A stretch of 64,000 nt of DNA from Microbacterium sp. LWH7-1.2 (GTDB taxonomy: Bacteria; Actinomycetota; Actinomycetes; Actinomycetales; Microbacteriaceae). This document shows, piece after piece, positions 36,499-44,917 of the stretch. The position numbers and the translations under genes are program-made. Every line of letters starts with the position of its first letter. The first letter of the stretch is position 1. The notes under the pieces were generated by a model, which was not told where the DNA came from, made no database searches, and was given only the letters and a program-made list of their open reading frames with translations. The DNA is taken from positions 1 through 64,000 of the forward strand of contig NZ_CP151637.1 of the NCBI RefSeq assembly GCF_038397755.1, written 5' to 3'.

Positions 36499-36969
36499 TC
36501 AGCGGGGCGCGTCGAACGTCCAGTTGTCGGGATCGACGGCGCTGGCGACGTCCCAGTCGTCCTGCGCCCAGATGAACGTCGCGACCGAGCACGTCGGCAT
36601 GTGGTCGATGTCGTCGTCCGAAAGGCTCGCCGCCAGCGAGCTCATCCCGGGGTCGTGCGCGACGACCATGACCGTCGCCGCCCGCGTGGCTGCCGCCGCC
36701 GCGAGCAGCTTCTTCGCGGGCGCGCCGTAGAGCTCCGGGTCCAGGGAGACGGCCACGCCGAGCTCGGCCGCGAAGGCCTCGGCGGTCGTCCGCGCCCGCA
36801 CGGCTGTGCTCGACAGGATCACGTCGGGGCGCAATCCCGTGGCCGCGACCCGCGCCGCCATGCGCGGTGCGTCGCGCATGCCGCGATCGTTCAGCGGGCG
36901 GTCGTGGTCGTCGAGGCTGGGGTCGCCCCAGTCGGACTTGGCGTGCCGCACCAGTGCGAGACGGATCAT
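36499..36969 (-). CDS. SixA-type histidine phosphatase
   Basis: A 156-residue small histidine-phosphatase-superfamily protein. It opens with LALVRHAKSDWGDPSLDDHDRPLNDRG, where RHAKS contains the phospho-accepting histidine in the SixA style (RHAxS instead of RHGET). DVILSSTAVRARTTAEAFA and MVVAHDPGMSSLAASLS, with the second catalytic His, follow. SixA relatives dephosphorylate phospho-histidine on signalling proteins such as phosphotransferase-system components. The target here is unknown. It overlaps the arginase-family gene by ATGA and is its downstream partner. Confidence 0.87.
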   Translation of the reverse strand: MIRLALVRHAKSDWGDPSLDDHDRPLNDRGMRDAPRMAARVAATGLRPDVILSSTAVRARTTAEAFAAELGVAVSLDPELYGAPAKKLLAAAAATRAATVMVVAHDPGMSSLAASLSDDDIDHMPTCSVATFIWAQDDWDVASAVDPDNWTFDAPR

Positions 36970-37862
36970 GAGATCACCTTTCCAGAGGCCTTGGCGGCGA
37001 GGAGTTCGAGCACGCACAGCGCTGCGAGGCGCACGGTGCGCCCGTCGGGCGCATCCGCGGTGGCATCCACCTCGGCGATGTCGGCGCTGCCCACGCGGGC
37101 GTCGGCGGCGAGGGCGCGCACGAGGGCCCTCAGCTCCCAGGCAGCCAGTCCACCCGGGACGGATGCCGGGCACCCGGGCGCGACGGAACGGTCGCACACG
37201 TCGACATCGACGTCGAGATGCACCGGGCCGCCGCCGGCACCGGCGATCTCGAGCGCCTCGGCCGCCACATCGGCGGCACCGCGGCGGCGCACGTCGTCCA
37301 TGGTCACGACCGTGATGCCGTACTCGGCCGCGCGCCGCGCGTACGCGACCGAGTTGGCGAAGTCGGCGATGCCGAGCTGAACGATCCGCCGCCCGGCGAG
37401 GCCCTCCTCGACCAGCCGTCGCACCGGCGACCCGTTCGAGACGCCGTCGCGCAGGTCGAAGTGGGCGTCGACGGTGATGAGGCCGTTCGCGCCGGCGCCC
37501 TGCGCCACGGAGTACGTGAGCGAGTTGTCGCCGCCGAGCGCGACGACGAGATCGGCGCGGTCGCACAGGTCCGCCACTGCGGAGCGGACGGATGCCTCGC
37601 CCACCGGGCCGTCGGGCTCGGCGACGTCGCCGGCATCCGCGATGCGCAGCACCTCGTCGAGATCGACCGGCGGGGGTCCGAGGAGGGTCGGGCTGTAGCG
37701 GCGCAGGGCCTCGCGGATCGCCGCCGGCGTCGCGTGTGCACCCGTGGGGGACAGGGACGTGCGGAATGCGGGAACGCCGAGGATCGCGGCATCCCATCTC
37801 CCGTCTTCGGGCGAAGGCCACGCACCTGCGCGTGGCCACGAGGGATCGTGGGGAAGCGTCAC
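36966..37862 (-). CDS. hutG: Arginase-family ureohydrolase, probable formimidoylglutamase
   Basis: A 298-residue binuclear-metal hydrolase. DAHFD (132-136) and the late HLDVDVDVCDRSVAPG are the manganese-ligand motifs. The first motif reads GGDNS (110-114), with Asn where most arginases and agmatinases have the metal-binding His. Position next to hutHUI suggests it hydrolyses N-formimidoylglutamate to glutamate and formamide, completing histidine breakdown. This is inference from context. A guanidino substrate cannot be excluded. A TAACCT -10 lies 7 nt before the GTG start. Confidence 0.72.
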   Translation of the reverse strand: MTLPHDPSWPRAGAWPSPEDGRWDAAILGVPAFRTSLSPTGAHATPAAIREALRRYSPTLLGPPPVDLDEVLRIADAGDVAEPDGPVGEASVRSAVADLCDRADLVVALGGDNSLTYSVAQGAGANGLITVDAHFDLRDGVSNGSPVRRLVEEGLAGRRIVQLGIADFANSVAYARRAAEYGITVVTMDDVRRRGAADVAAEALEIAGAGGGPVHLDVDVDVCDRSVAPGCPASVPGGLAAWELRALVRALAADARVGSADIAEVDATADAPDGRTVRLAALCVLELLAAKASGKVIS

Positions 37863-37869
37863 GGCCCCG

Positions 37870-37875
37870 AGGTTA
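37870..37875 (-). promoter_or_regulatory. -10 element of the hutG candidate
   Basis: TAACCT on the minus strand, 7 nt upstream of the GTG at 37862, giving leaderless spacing. Confidence 0.5.
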
Positions 37876-37898
37876 CCGGAGCACCCGCTCCCGGGTGC

Positions 37899-38249
37899 TC
37901 ACGCCGCGACGTAGACCCACGCGGAGCGACCGCTCGCGAGCACCACCGCGCAGCGTCGATACAGCGCCACCTCGTACTCGTCGGCTGCCTCGAGCTCGTC
38001 CTCGGTCACCAGCAGCGCCCTGCCCACGACCTTGTCGAGGGGGTTCCCGGTCTCGCGCACGATCGGGTGCACCGTGAGGCCTGACAGGTCGACGACCCGC
38101 GTGTCCTCGATCTCGGCGTAGTCGACGGTGTAGCCGGGCAGTGCGTCTGGTGCACTCTCGACCAGCCTCCCGAAAGTGTCGAGCTGCACGTCGGCGTTCT
38201 GCAGGGTGCCGTAGCTGAAGAGGTAGTGGGTGGGCTCATCCGCGGACAC
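37899..38249 (-). CDS. Gamma-glutamylcyclotransferase-like (AIG2 family) protein
   Basis: A 116-residue protein beginning MSADEPTHYLFSYGTLQNADVQL. YGTLQ is the substrate-binding loop of the GGCT/AIG2 fold, and EDELEAADEYEV carries the catalytic glutamate region. ALYRRCAVVLASGRSAWVYVA closes the barrel. The family releases 5-oxoproline from gamma-glutamyl amines, but many members are uncharacterised. TAGCCT stands 6 nt before the GTG start, so the transcript is probably leaderless. Confidence 0.83.
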   Translation of the reverse strand: MSADEPTHYLFSYGTLQNADVQLDTFGRLVESAPDALPGYTVDYAEIEDTRVVDLSGLTVHPIVRETGNPLDKVVGRALLVTEDELEAADEYEVALYRRCAVVLASGRSAWVYVAA

Positions 38250-38255
38250 GGCATC

Positions 38256-38261
38256 AGGCTA
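38256..38261 (-). promoter_or_regulatory. -10 element of the AIG2-family gene
   Basis: TAGCCT on the minus strand, 6 nt before the GTG at 38249. Confidence 0.5.
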
Positions 38262-38320
38262 ACCCCCGGCGGTCTGCGCCGACCGTGACTTCACGCACTC
38301 GTAACACGGCCCGCCACGCA

Positions 38321-39592
38321 TCACCCGAGCAGCGCGTGCGCGATGGAGAAGATCGCGAGTCCCGCGAGCGCCCCCACGATCGTGCCGTTGAGCCGGATGT
38401 ACTGCAGGTCGCGGCCGACCATGAGCTCGATCTTCTCGGTCGTCTCGGCGGGGTCCCATCGTTCGACCGTGTCGCTGATGATCGAGGCGATGTCGCGGCG
38501 GTAGCGGTCGACGAGGAACACGGCGGCATCGGTCACCCAGGTGTCGACGCGGTGCTGGAGCGCAGCATCCGTCGTCAATCGCTCGCCGATCTCGACGAGG
38601 GCCTCGACACCCCGTCGCCGCAGGCCGCTCCCGGGGTCGGCGAGGGAGCGCAGGAGTCCGGTTTTCGCCGTCGTCCAGGCCTCACCGGCGAGCTCGCGCA
38701 CGCGGGGGCTGTCGAACACGGCGAGCTTCGCGTCCTCGAAGCGTCCGATCGTCGCGGGGTCGTGCTGCAGATTGCCGGCGAGCCGCCCGAGGTAGCCGTC
38801 GATCGCGACGCGGGCCGGGTGCCGCGGGTCGGCCTTCACCGCCGCGACGAACTTGACGGCCTCGTTGTAGACGGTGTCGTCGACGAAGCGATGCGCGACC
38901 GACGGCACCCACGCGGGCAGCCGGCGCGAGACCACCCCGGTGAACGAGGCCTTGTTGGCGGCGAGCCAGGCGGCGATCGTGTCGGCGGCCAGGTCGACCG
39001 CGCCGTGGTGCGCGCCGGCTTCGATGATGCGCTCCAGCCATTCGCCGAGCGGGGGACCCCACTCCGGTGCGATGAGGTGCTCGCGGGCGAGCTCCTCGAT
39101 CACGTCGCGGACGTCGTCGTCGCTGAGAGCCCGCAGCACGCTTCCCGCCATGACGGACGCCTCGGCCGCGACCCGCTCGGCATGCGCCGGCGCGCTCAGC
39201 CATTCGCCGAGGCGGGCGGCGATCGCGGTCTGGTTCAGCTTGGCGCGCACGACGTCGGCCCGCAGGAACTCCGTCTCGACGAACTCGCCGAGGGTACGGC
39301 CGATCTCGTCCTTGCGACTCGGGATGATCGCGGTGTGCGGGATCGGTATGCCGAGCGGATGCCGGAACAGCGCCGTGACCGCGAACCAGTCGGCGAGCGC
39401 GCCGACCATGCCGCCCTCGGCGGCGGCGCGCACGTAGGCGAGGGCCGGCACGTCCTGCTGGAACGCGAACGAGAAGGCGAACAGCACGGCCATGAAGACG
39501 AGCGCCCCGAGCGCCACGCCCTTCATCGTGCGCAGGGCCTGGCGGCGCTCCTGGTCGGCGGGGCTCAGGAGGCGGGTCGGCGTCGGCGACAT
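38321..39592 (-). CDS. DUF445-family membrane protein
   Basis: A 423-residue protein with one hydrophobic helix near each end (VALGALVFMAVLFAFSFAFQQ and GTIVGALAGLAIFSIAHALLG) and a long helical middle. The signature YVRAAAEGGMVGALADWFAVTALFRHPLGIPIPHTAIIP (about residues 54-92) identifies DUF445 (YjiN-like). The function is unknown; the family is envelope-associated. It starts four bases after the stop of the acyl-CoA dehydrogenase-like gene and is probably co-transcribed with it. Confidence 0.85.
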   Translation of the reverse strand: MSPTPTRLLSPADQERRQALRTMKGVALGALVFMAVLFAFSFAFQQDVPALAYVRAAAEGGMVGALADWFAVTALFRHPLGIPIPHTAIIPSRKDEIGRTLGEFVETEFLRADVVRAKLNQTAIAARLGEWLSAPAHAERVAAEASVMAGSVLRALSDDDVRDVIEELAREHLIAPEWGPPLGEWLERIIEAGAHHGAVDLAADTIAAWLAANKASFTGVVSRRLPAWVPSVAHRFVDDTVYNEAVKFVAAVKADPRHPARVAIDGYLGRLAGNLQHDPATIGRFEDAKLAVFDSPRVRELAGEAWTTAKTGLLRSLADPGSGLRRRGVEALVEIGERLTTDAALQHRVDTWVTDAAVFLVDRYRRDIASIISDTVERWDPAETTEKIELMVGRDLQYIRLNGTIVGALAGLAIFSIAHALLG

Positions 39593-39596
39593 CGCG

Positions 39597-40769
39597 TCAG
39601 TCCTCGAGCGGCCCGAGCCACGCCGTCGCGACGGTGGAGTGGGCGGACTCCGGGTCGGACGGATGGAAGAGGCCCGCGAGTACGTCGCGGTAGAGACGGC
39701 TCAGCTCGTTCGCCGAGAAGTAGGAGGACCCGCCTGCCACGAGCACTGCCTCGTCGACGATCTGCTTCGCGGCCGTCACCGCCCGGTGCTTGAGACCCGC
39801 GAGCAGCGAGAACCACCCCGCCCCGTGATCGGCGAGCGCGTCGACGTCGCGGGCGAGCGCGTCGATCTGCGGGGGGAGGGCGTCGTACGCGAGCGCCATG
39901 TCGGCGATGCGCCAGCGGATGTCGGGATCCTGGCTGTACGCCTTGCCGGTGCGCTTCGAGGTGCGCCTGCCTGCGGCGGCGACGGCGAGGTCGAGCGCGC
40001 GGTGCGCGATCCCGGTGTACACCGACGCCAGGAGGATCTCGAAGACGCTGAAGATGCCGAACACGAGCGGGTCGGGGTTCGGTCCCGGGGCGAGTCGCCG
40101 CACGATCCGGTCCGCCGGCGCCACGGCGTCGCGCAGCTCGGTGGTGCGCGACTGCGTGCCCCGCATGCCGAGCGTGTCCCAGTCGTCGCGCACGACGACG
40201 CGGCCCGCCTGCACCTCGGAACGCGGCACGAACGCGTAGACCATGCGCGGCGCATCCTCCGATGAGGTGTCCAGCCCGTGCAGCCCCAGCTGCGTCCACA
40301 CCGGGGCGAGCGACGTGAAGATCTTGGTGCCGGTGAACGAGTATCCGCCGTCGGGGAGGGGCGCAGCATCCGTCCCACTCCCGAACAGCACCAGATCGTT
40401 GCCCGCCTCGCTGATCCCGAACGCGAACACCTCCCCGGCGGCTGCACCCTCCTGCACGAACCGCAGCGCGTCGATGCCCCGGTCGGCGAGCACCTTCGCG
40501 ACGCCGGTCCACACCAGGTGCATGTTGATCGCGAGGGCCGTCGCCGGGGCCGCTCCCGCGAGACGCTGCTGGAGGACGGATGCCTCGGCCAGCCCCAGCC
40601 CGGATCCGCCGAGCTCCGCCGGCACGAGGATCGCGAGATAGCCGGCATCCTTCAGGTCCGCGAGGTCGTCGCCGGGGAACGTGTTCTCGCGATCGTGCAC
40701 GGCAGCCCGGGCGCGGAAGCGCTCCAGCAGCTCGTCGGTCAGGATCTCACTCGATTCGAAGGACGCCAC
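39597..40769 (-). CDS. Acyl-CoA dehydrogenase-family flavoprotein
   Basis: About 390 residues. The N-terminal helical domain has YLAILVPAELGGSGLGLAEASVLQQRLA, the middle beta domain GISEAGNDLVLFGSG and GGYSFTGTKIFTSLAPVWTQLGLHG, and the C-terminal helices AKQIVDEAVLVAGGSSYFSANELSRLYRDVLAGLFHPSD. The last part ends with His rather than the usual catalytic Glu region. This pattern resembles acyl-CoA dehydrogenase relatives acting on sulfur compounds or flavin monooxygenase-like members more than classic fatty-acid enzymes. The start is GTG 40769 or 40772; AAGAAT lies 6 nt before the former. Confidence 0.8.
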   Translation of the reverse strand: MASFESSEILTDELLERFRARAAVHDRENTFPGDDLADLKDAGYLAILVPAELGGSGLGLAEASVLQQRLAGAAPATALAINMHLVWTGVAKVLADRGIDALRFVQEGAAAGEVFAFGISEAGNDLVLFGSGTDAAPLPDGGYSFTGTKIFTSLAPVWTQLGLHGLDTSSEDAPRMVYAFVPRSEVQAGRVVVRDDWDTLGMRGTQSRTTELRDAVAPADRIVRRLAPGPNPDPLVFGIFSVFEILLASVYTGIAHRALDLAVAAAGRRTSKRTGKAYSQDPDIRWRIADMALAYDALPPQIDALARDVDALADHGAGWFSLLAGLKHRAVTAAKQIVDEAVLVAGGSSYFSANELSRLYRDVLAGLFHPSDPESAHSTVATAWLGPLED

Positions 40770-40797
40770 CACGCCATTCTTACGCGATGATGTGCGC

Positions 40798-41802
40798 ATG
40801 GCGACGCTCTCGGAGATGCTCCAGGCGCTCATCCCGCCGACGCAGCGTCAGACCGCGGCGGAGGTGACCGAGGCGCTCGACCTCGGCTCGGGCGACCGCG
40901 CCGGCAAACGCAGCGGCTTCCTCATCATGCTGACGCTGGCGGGAATCATCGCGATCGCCGGCGTGCTGACCGACTCCACGGCGACGGTCATCGGCGCGAT
41001 GATCATCGCGCCGCTCGGGACCCCGATCCTGGCGATCGGCCTCGGCATCGTCACCGGGCACCTCCGCCTGGTGGTGCGCTCCATCCTGTGGGTGCTGCTG
41101 GGCCTTGCCATCGTGATCGTGCTGGGCCTCGTCTTCTCGATCTTCGTCGCGACGCCCGAGAGCCTCGAGACCAACTCGCAGGTGCTCGGTCGCACCTCGC
41201 CGAGCTTCATGGACCTGGTCGCCGCGCTCGCCACCGGCTTCGCGGGCGGCTTCGCGATGTGCCGACGGGATCTCAGCGCCGTCCTCCCCGGCGTTGCGAT
41301 CGCGATCTCGCTCGTCCCACCGCTCGGCGTCGTCGGCGTGTGCGCCGGGCAGGGGTTGTGGGCCGACGCCCTCGGCGCCCTGTGGCTGTTCCTCTCCAAC
41401 GTCGTCGCCCTCGTGATCGCCGGCAGCATCGTCTTCACGCTGGCCGGCTACGCGCGTGACCCCGGCTCGTCGCCGGTCGCCGACCGGCGCCGCGCCTACG
41501 TCATCGTCACCGTGCTGGCGGTGGTGATCACGGTGCCGCTGGCGGTGAACTCGGCGGTGTCGGTGGCGCTGGCCCGGTGGTCGGTGGCGATCCAGAACGC
41601 GACGACGCAATGGCTCGACGACGAGGGCGCCCGGGTGTACGGGGTGAACTGGTCGGGGGCGACGGCCACCGTCGCGATCACGACCGACGACGGCACGACA
41701 CCGCCGATCGACGAGCTCCGCGAGTCGCTCGCGAGCGTGCTGCCGTCTCTCGTCGGGGTCGTCATCGACGTCGGTCAGGGCGTCGAGATCACGGTCCAGT
41801 AG
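40798..41802 (+). CDS. DUF389-family membrane protein
   Basis: A 334-residue protein with about seven membrane helices. The conserved block LAGIIAIAGVLTDSTATVIGAMIIAPLGTPILAIGLGI (about residues 44-81) and DLVAALATGFAGGFAM identify DUF389 (TIGR00341-like). The C-terminal ~90 residues form a soluble domain (ATVAITTDDGTTPPIDELRESLASVLPSLVGVVIDV). The function is unknown. GATGAT stands 6 nt before the ATG and may be its -10. It is divergent from the flavoprotein gene, with 28 nt between starts. Confidence 0.85.
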   Translation: MATLSEMLQALIPPTQRQTAAEVTEALDLGSGDRAGKRSGFLIMLTLAGIIAIAGVLTDSTATVIGAMIIAPLGTPILAIGLGIVTGHLRLVVRSILWVLLGLAIVIVLGLVFSIFVATPESLETNSQVLGRTSPSFMDLVAALATGFAGGFAMCRRDLSAVLPGVAIAISLVPPLGVVGVCAGQGLWADALGALWLFLSNVVALVIAGSIVFTLAGYARDPGSSPVADRRRAYVIVTVLAVVITVPLAVNSAVSVALARWSVAIQNATTQWLDDEGARVYGVNWSGATATVAITTDDGTTPPIDELRESLASVLPSLVGVVIDVGQGVEITVQ

Positions 41803-41824
41803 GCGCGGTCCGCGGGTCGCGCGG

Positions 41825-42580
41825 TCAGACGAGCACGGCGAACAGCGCCTCGATGGTGGCCTCCGGCCGGTCGCGGTGAGGCGAGTGCCCTGCATCGGCG
41901 ATGACCGAGACCGAGAAGTGCGGGTTCGGCGCGACGGCGGCCTCGGCGGGCTTGCCGCGGAAGATCGAGTACACCGCCGGGTCGGACGCGATGATGTGGG
42001 TCGGAACGGCGATGCGGAGCGCAGCATCCGTCACGTCCCACTCCGGATTCTGCGCGCTCGTCTGCTCCACGGCCCAACGGCTGGCCTGCTGCGCCGACAG
42101 GGCCTTCAGCTCGATGTCCTGCGGGTGCCAGTGGGGGTGCTCGGCCCGCACGGCCGCCTGCGACGGATCGTCGAACGAGCGGGTCTGACTGTCGCGCACG
42201 ATGTCGCGATCGTGATCCGTGAGCGAGAGCGCGGGGTCGATCAGGACGAGACGACGCGTCCATGACGGGTCGGCCGCTGCGGCGAGGACGGATGCTGCGC
42301 CCCCCAGCGAGTGGCCGATCACCAGGTCCCACACACCGGCGTCGGGGCGGATCGCCGCGACGTCCGCGGCGTAGGCGTCGAGCGTGTAGTCCAGCGTGCG
42401 CGGAGCCGTGCCGTGTCCGCGCAGGTCTACGGCATCCGCCCGCCATCCGGCATCGGCGAGAGCCGAGCCGTAGCGCCACATGAGCGCTCCGTTCGAGCCG
42501 AGGCCGTGGATGAGCAGTGCGCGGCGCTCAGCCGAGGCCGAACCCCACGCCAGGCGGGGAAGGGTGACGGGGGCGGGCAT
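41825..42580 (-). CDS. Alpha/beta-hydrolase
   Basis: A 251-residue protein with the alpha/beta-hydrolase fold: oxyanion region LLIHGLGSNGALM (about 22-34), VDLRGHGTAP, the nucleophile elbow VIGHSLGGAASVL (Ser about 91), IDPALSL, and the catalytic His in ADAGHSPHRDRPEA. No substrate clue is present. TAGGCT stands 6 nt before the ATG, so the message is probably leaderless. Confidence 0.87.
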   Translation of the reverse strand: MPAPVTLPRLAWGSASAERRALLIHGLGSNGALMWRYGSALADAGWRADAVDLRGHGTAPRTLDYTLDAYAADVAAIRPDAGVWDLVIGHSLGGAASVLAAAADPSWTRRLVLIDPALSLTDHDRDIVRDSQTRSFDDPSQAAVRAEHPHWHPQDIELKALSAQQASRWAVEQTSAQNPEWDVTDAALRIAVPTHIIASDPAVYSIFRGKPAEAAVAPNPHFSVSVIADAGHSPHRDRPEATIEALFAVLV

Positions 42581-42586
42581 GCAGTC

Positions 42587-42592
42587 AGCCTA
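42587..42592 (-). promoter_or_regulatory. -10 element of the alpha/beta-hydrolase gene
   Basis: TAGGCT on the minus strand, 6 nt before the ATG at 42580. Confidence 0.5.
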
Positions 42593-42805
42593 CGGGCGCC
42601 GCGGGAGCCCCCACGCCGCACGGCAGGATGCCGGCGGAGGTTGGCCGGATCGCGGCGGGGTGCAGCGGAGCGGAACGCCGCGGTGCCCCCTCAGCTCACG
42701 GTGTCGAGCGCATCGGCGATCTTCGTGAGCATCGAGGGGCACCGGGCGAGCCGCCGCCGGTCGAGGCATCGCCGCCTGAGCTGTGGCTCGCGTCAGAATG
42801 GTGGA

Positions 42806-43210
42806 GTGATCTCGACGGAACTGGCGCTGGCTCTGCGCGAAGCTGGCCTGGTGTGGCACCCTCGCTCGGGCGACCGCTTCCAGCTCGACGAGCCGGAGTT
42901 CGAGGCGGACATCTTCACCGTGAGCGAGATGACCATCGAGCCGCGCGAGTACCCGACCGGCCGCATCCTCGCCTTCAACGGCACGACCGAGTGGGCGCTG
43001 GATTCCGTCGCCCTCGAGGACGCGCTGTGGCTGCCCTATGAGCACCAGCTGCGCGAGCTCCTGCGGGGTGCGTTCCGGTCGCTCCGTCGTCTGCCCGACA
43101 ACCACGAGGTCGAGATCGTGCTCGGGGGGCAGCGACGCGTGTTCGAGCATCCCGAACCGGCGGACGCGTACGCCCTCGCCCTCCTGGAGCTGCTGCGCCA
43201 CCTCGCCTGA
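42806..43210 (+). CDS. Conserved hypothetical protein of Microbacteriaceae
   Basis: A 134-residue soluble protein starting at GTG 42806 with ISTELALALREAGLVWHPRSGDRFQLDEPEFEADIFTVSEM. I recognise it only as a small conserved actinobacterial protein, sometimes labelled pilus-assembly CpaE-like without clear support. It has no signal peptide, membrane helix or nucleotide motif. CAGAAT stands 6 nt before the start codon, consistent with leaderless transcription, and excludes the long arginine-rich upstream frame. Confidence 0.65.
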   Translation: MISTELALALREAGLVWHPRSGDRFQLDEPEFEADIFTVSEMTIEPREYPTGRILAFNGTTEWALDSVALEDALWLPYEHQLRELLRGAFRSLRRLPDNHEVEIVLGGQRRVFEHPEPADAYALALLELLRHLA

Positions 43211-43305
43211 CGGCGGCTCCACGTCGATCGCGAGGGGGGCTGCACCTCGTTCGCGAGGGCAGCGGCATGGCCCCTCGACGCCGCGACGTCCCTGGGGCGC
43301 ATCGC

Positions 43306-44514
43306 TCAGCCGATCGTCGTCACCGGCTCGGTGTCGGGGATGGGGCTCGCGCCGCGCACCCGCAGGTCGGGAAGGCCGCGCGCGAACACGATGGCGACGA
43401 CGAGACCCAGCGCGCAGAACGCCGCGGCGGACGTGTACGCCGCCGTGACGCCGCCCGGGCCGTCGATGAGGATGCCGGCGACGGCCGATCCGGCCGCAGC
43501 GCCGATGAGCTGGCCCGTGCCGACCCACCCGAACGCCTCGGCGGTGTCGCTGAACTTGACGCTCGCGGTCGTGACTGCTGAGAGCACGGCGAGGGCCGGC
43601 GCGATGCCGATGCCGGCGAGGAAGAGCGTGGCGCCGATCCACCACACGTTGACCCACAGCGCGGTGAGGGCGAGCCCGATGGCCACGACCGTCAGACGCC
43701 GCGCCATCGCCCAGCGTCCCATCGGCAGGTGCCCGAAGGTGAGGCCCCCGGCGAGGCTGCCGATCGAGAAGACGGCGAGGACGAGTCCCGCCTCGAGTCC
43801 GCCGTGGTCGAAGGTCGCCACCACGCTCGCCTCGACGGCGGCGAACGAGCCGATGAGAAGGAAGCCGATCACCGTCGCCAGCAGGATCGGCGGCCGGGTC
43901 AGCACCTTGCCGAACGAGCGCTTGCTGCGCGGGATGCGCACGCGCCCGACCTCGGGGGAGAGGATGAACCAGGCGCCGCCTGCCACCAGGATCACCACGA
44001 CCAGCATGAGGCCGACGACCGTGCCGGCCTGCGTCGCGACGAAGGTGATGAGCACCGGGGCGAGGATCCAGATGAACTCCTGCAGCGAGGCGTCCAGCGA
44101 GTAGAGCGCGGTCAGCTGCGTGGAGTTGACCATCTTGGCGTAGATGGTGCGCACCGCCGCGACGATCGGCGGCGTCGCGGCGCCCGCGATGAAGCCGAGG
44201 ACGATGTAGACCGGAACGGGGACGACGAGGAACGCGATCGCGGTCAGGGATGCGGCGGCCACGACGGTGGTGAGGGTCAGCACCCTGCGCATGCCCCAGC
44301 GGCCCATCCAGCGGCTCGTGACCGGGCCGGCGAGTGCCTGGCCGATCGACACCGCAGCGAGGACCACGCCTGCCGCGCCGTACGAGCCGGTGATCCCCTC
44401 GATGTGCAGGAGGATCACGAGGCTGATCATCCCGTTGGGGAAGCGCGCCGTCAGCTGAGCCGCGATGATACGGGCCACCCCGGGGATGCGTAGAACTTCC
44501 CGGTAGCCGGCCAC
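43306..44514 (-). CDS. MFS transporter
   Basis: A 402-residue membrane protein with about twelve helices, starting GTG 44514 with AGYREVLRIPGVARIIAAQLTARFPNGMISLVILLHI. SRWMGRWGMRRVLTLT is the charged loop between helices 2 and 3, and GGLTFGHLPMGRWAMARRL is its counterpart in the second half. The subgroup resembles sugar- or drug-efflux MFS proteins (YfcJ/AraJ-like). No substrate evidence is present. TAACGT (44526-44521) stands 6 nt before the start, giving a leaderless mRNA. Confidence 0.85.
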   Translation of the reverse strand: MAGYREVLRIPGVARIIAAQLTARFPNGMISLVILLHIEGITGSYGAAGVVLAAVSIGQALAGPVTSRWMGRWGMRRVLTLTTVVAAASLTAIAFLVVPVPVYIVLGFIAGAATPPIVAAVRTIYAKMVNSTQLTALYSLDASLQEFIWILAPVLITFVATQAGTVVGLMLVVVILVAGGAWFILSPEVGRVRIPRSKRSFGKVLTRPPILLATVIGFLLIGSFAAVEASVVATFDHGGLEAGLVLAVFSIGSLAGGLTFGHLPMGRWAMARRLTVVAIGLALTALWVNVWWIGATLFLAGIGIAPALAVLSAVTTASVKFSDTAEAFGWVGTGQLIGAAAGSAVAGILIDGPGGVTAAYTSAAAFCALGLVVAIVFARGLPDLRVRGASPIPDTEPVTTIG

Positions 44515-44520
44515 CCGACA

Positions 44521-44526
44521 ACGTTA
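44521..44526 (-). promoter_or_regulatory. -10 element of the MFS transporter gene
   Basis: TAACGT on the minus strand, 6 nt from the GTG at 44514. It marks one edge of the 403-nt gene-free stretch before nrdH. Confidence 0.5.
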
Positions 44527-44613
44527 CGGTACGCCCGGGCACGTTCTGGTATGGCCGCATCCGGATGCCCGCGCACCGGCCATGCGCGACACTCCCGCGA
44601 CACGCCGGATCGG

Positions 44614-44748
44614 TTATCCACAGCCGAATCCGATGTCGGAGGCGGTGGCTAGCTTCGCGGCTGTGGACGGATGCGGCCGTGGCGTTCGAAAGCCCCGTGA
44701 TCCTGGCCTTTTCCAGGCCCTTGCGGCTGTGGATGAATCCGTGGACAA
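44614..44748. promoter_or_regulatory. Cluster of four DnaA-box-like sequences upstream of nrdH
   Basis: TTATCCACA at 44614-44622 is a perfect consensus DnaA box. On the other strand are CCGTCCACA (44670-44662), TCATCCACA (44736-44728) and TTGTCCACG (44748-44740), each one or two mismatches from TTATCCACA or TTGTCCACA. All lie within 135 bp in the 403-nt gap before nrdH. A small hairpin CCTGG/CCAGG is at 44702-44717. DnaA regulates ribonucleotide reductase genes in E. coli, so a similar replication link is plausible. Confidence 0.6.
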
Positions 44749-44794
44749 CCTGTGTTGTACATGGGGAGAACGGTGGAAAATCACACCGATGTAA

Positions 44795-44842
44795 CTACTA
44801 GCCCTTGTGGTGCTATCGAATGTCGGTACCCATATGTAGTAT
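44795..44842 (+). promoter_or_regulatory. Tandem NrdR-box-like sites upstream of nrdHIEF
   Basis: CTACTAGCCCTTGTGG (44795-44810) and TACCCATATGTAGTAT (44827-44842) each resemble the 16-bp NrdR box (ACACWATATATWGTGT). They start 32 bp apart, i.e. about three helical turns, the usual arrangement of paired NrdR boxes. TAGTAT (44837-44842) could also be a -10. NrdR would repress the operon when dATP is high. Confidence 0.55.
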
Positions 44843-44917
44843 TGGACTCCCGGTGGGGGGACTACCGGGAAGAGCACCGGATGCCACCGGGGGAAGCACT
44901 GAGGAGACGGAATCGAC

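Noticed and set aside
44614..44748. Chromosome replication origin
   Set aside because: DnaA-box-like sites are clustered, but dnaA, dnaN and an AT-rich unwinding region are absent and the flanking genes are nrd and an MFS transporter. Regulation of nrd is a better explanation.
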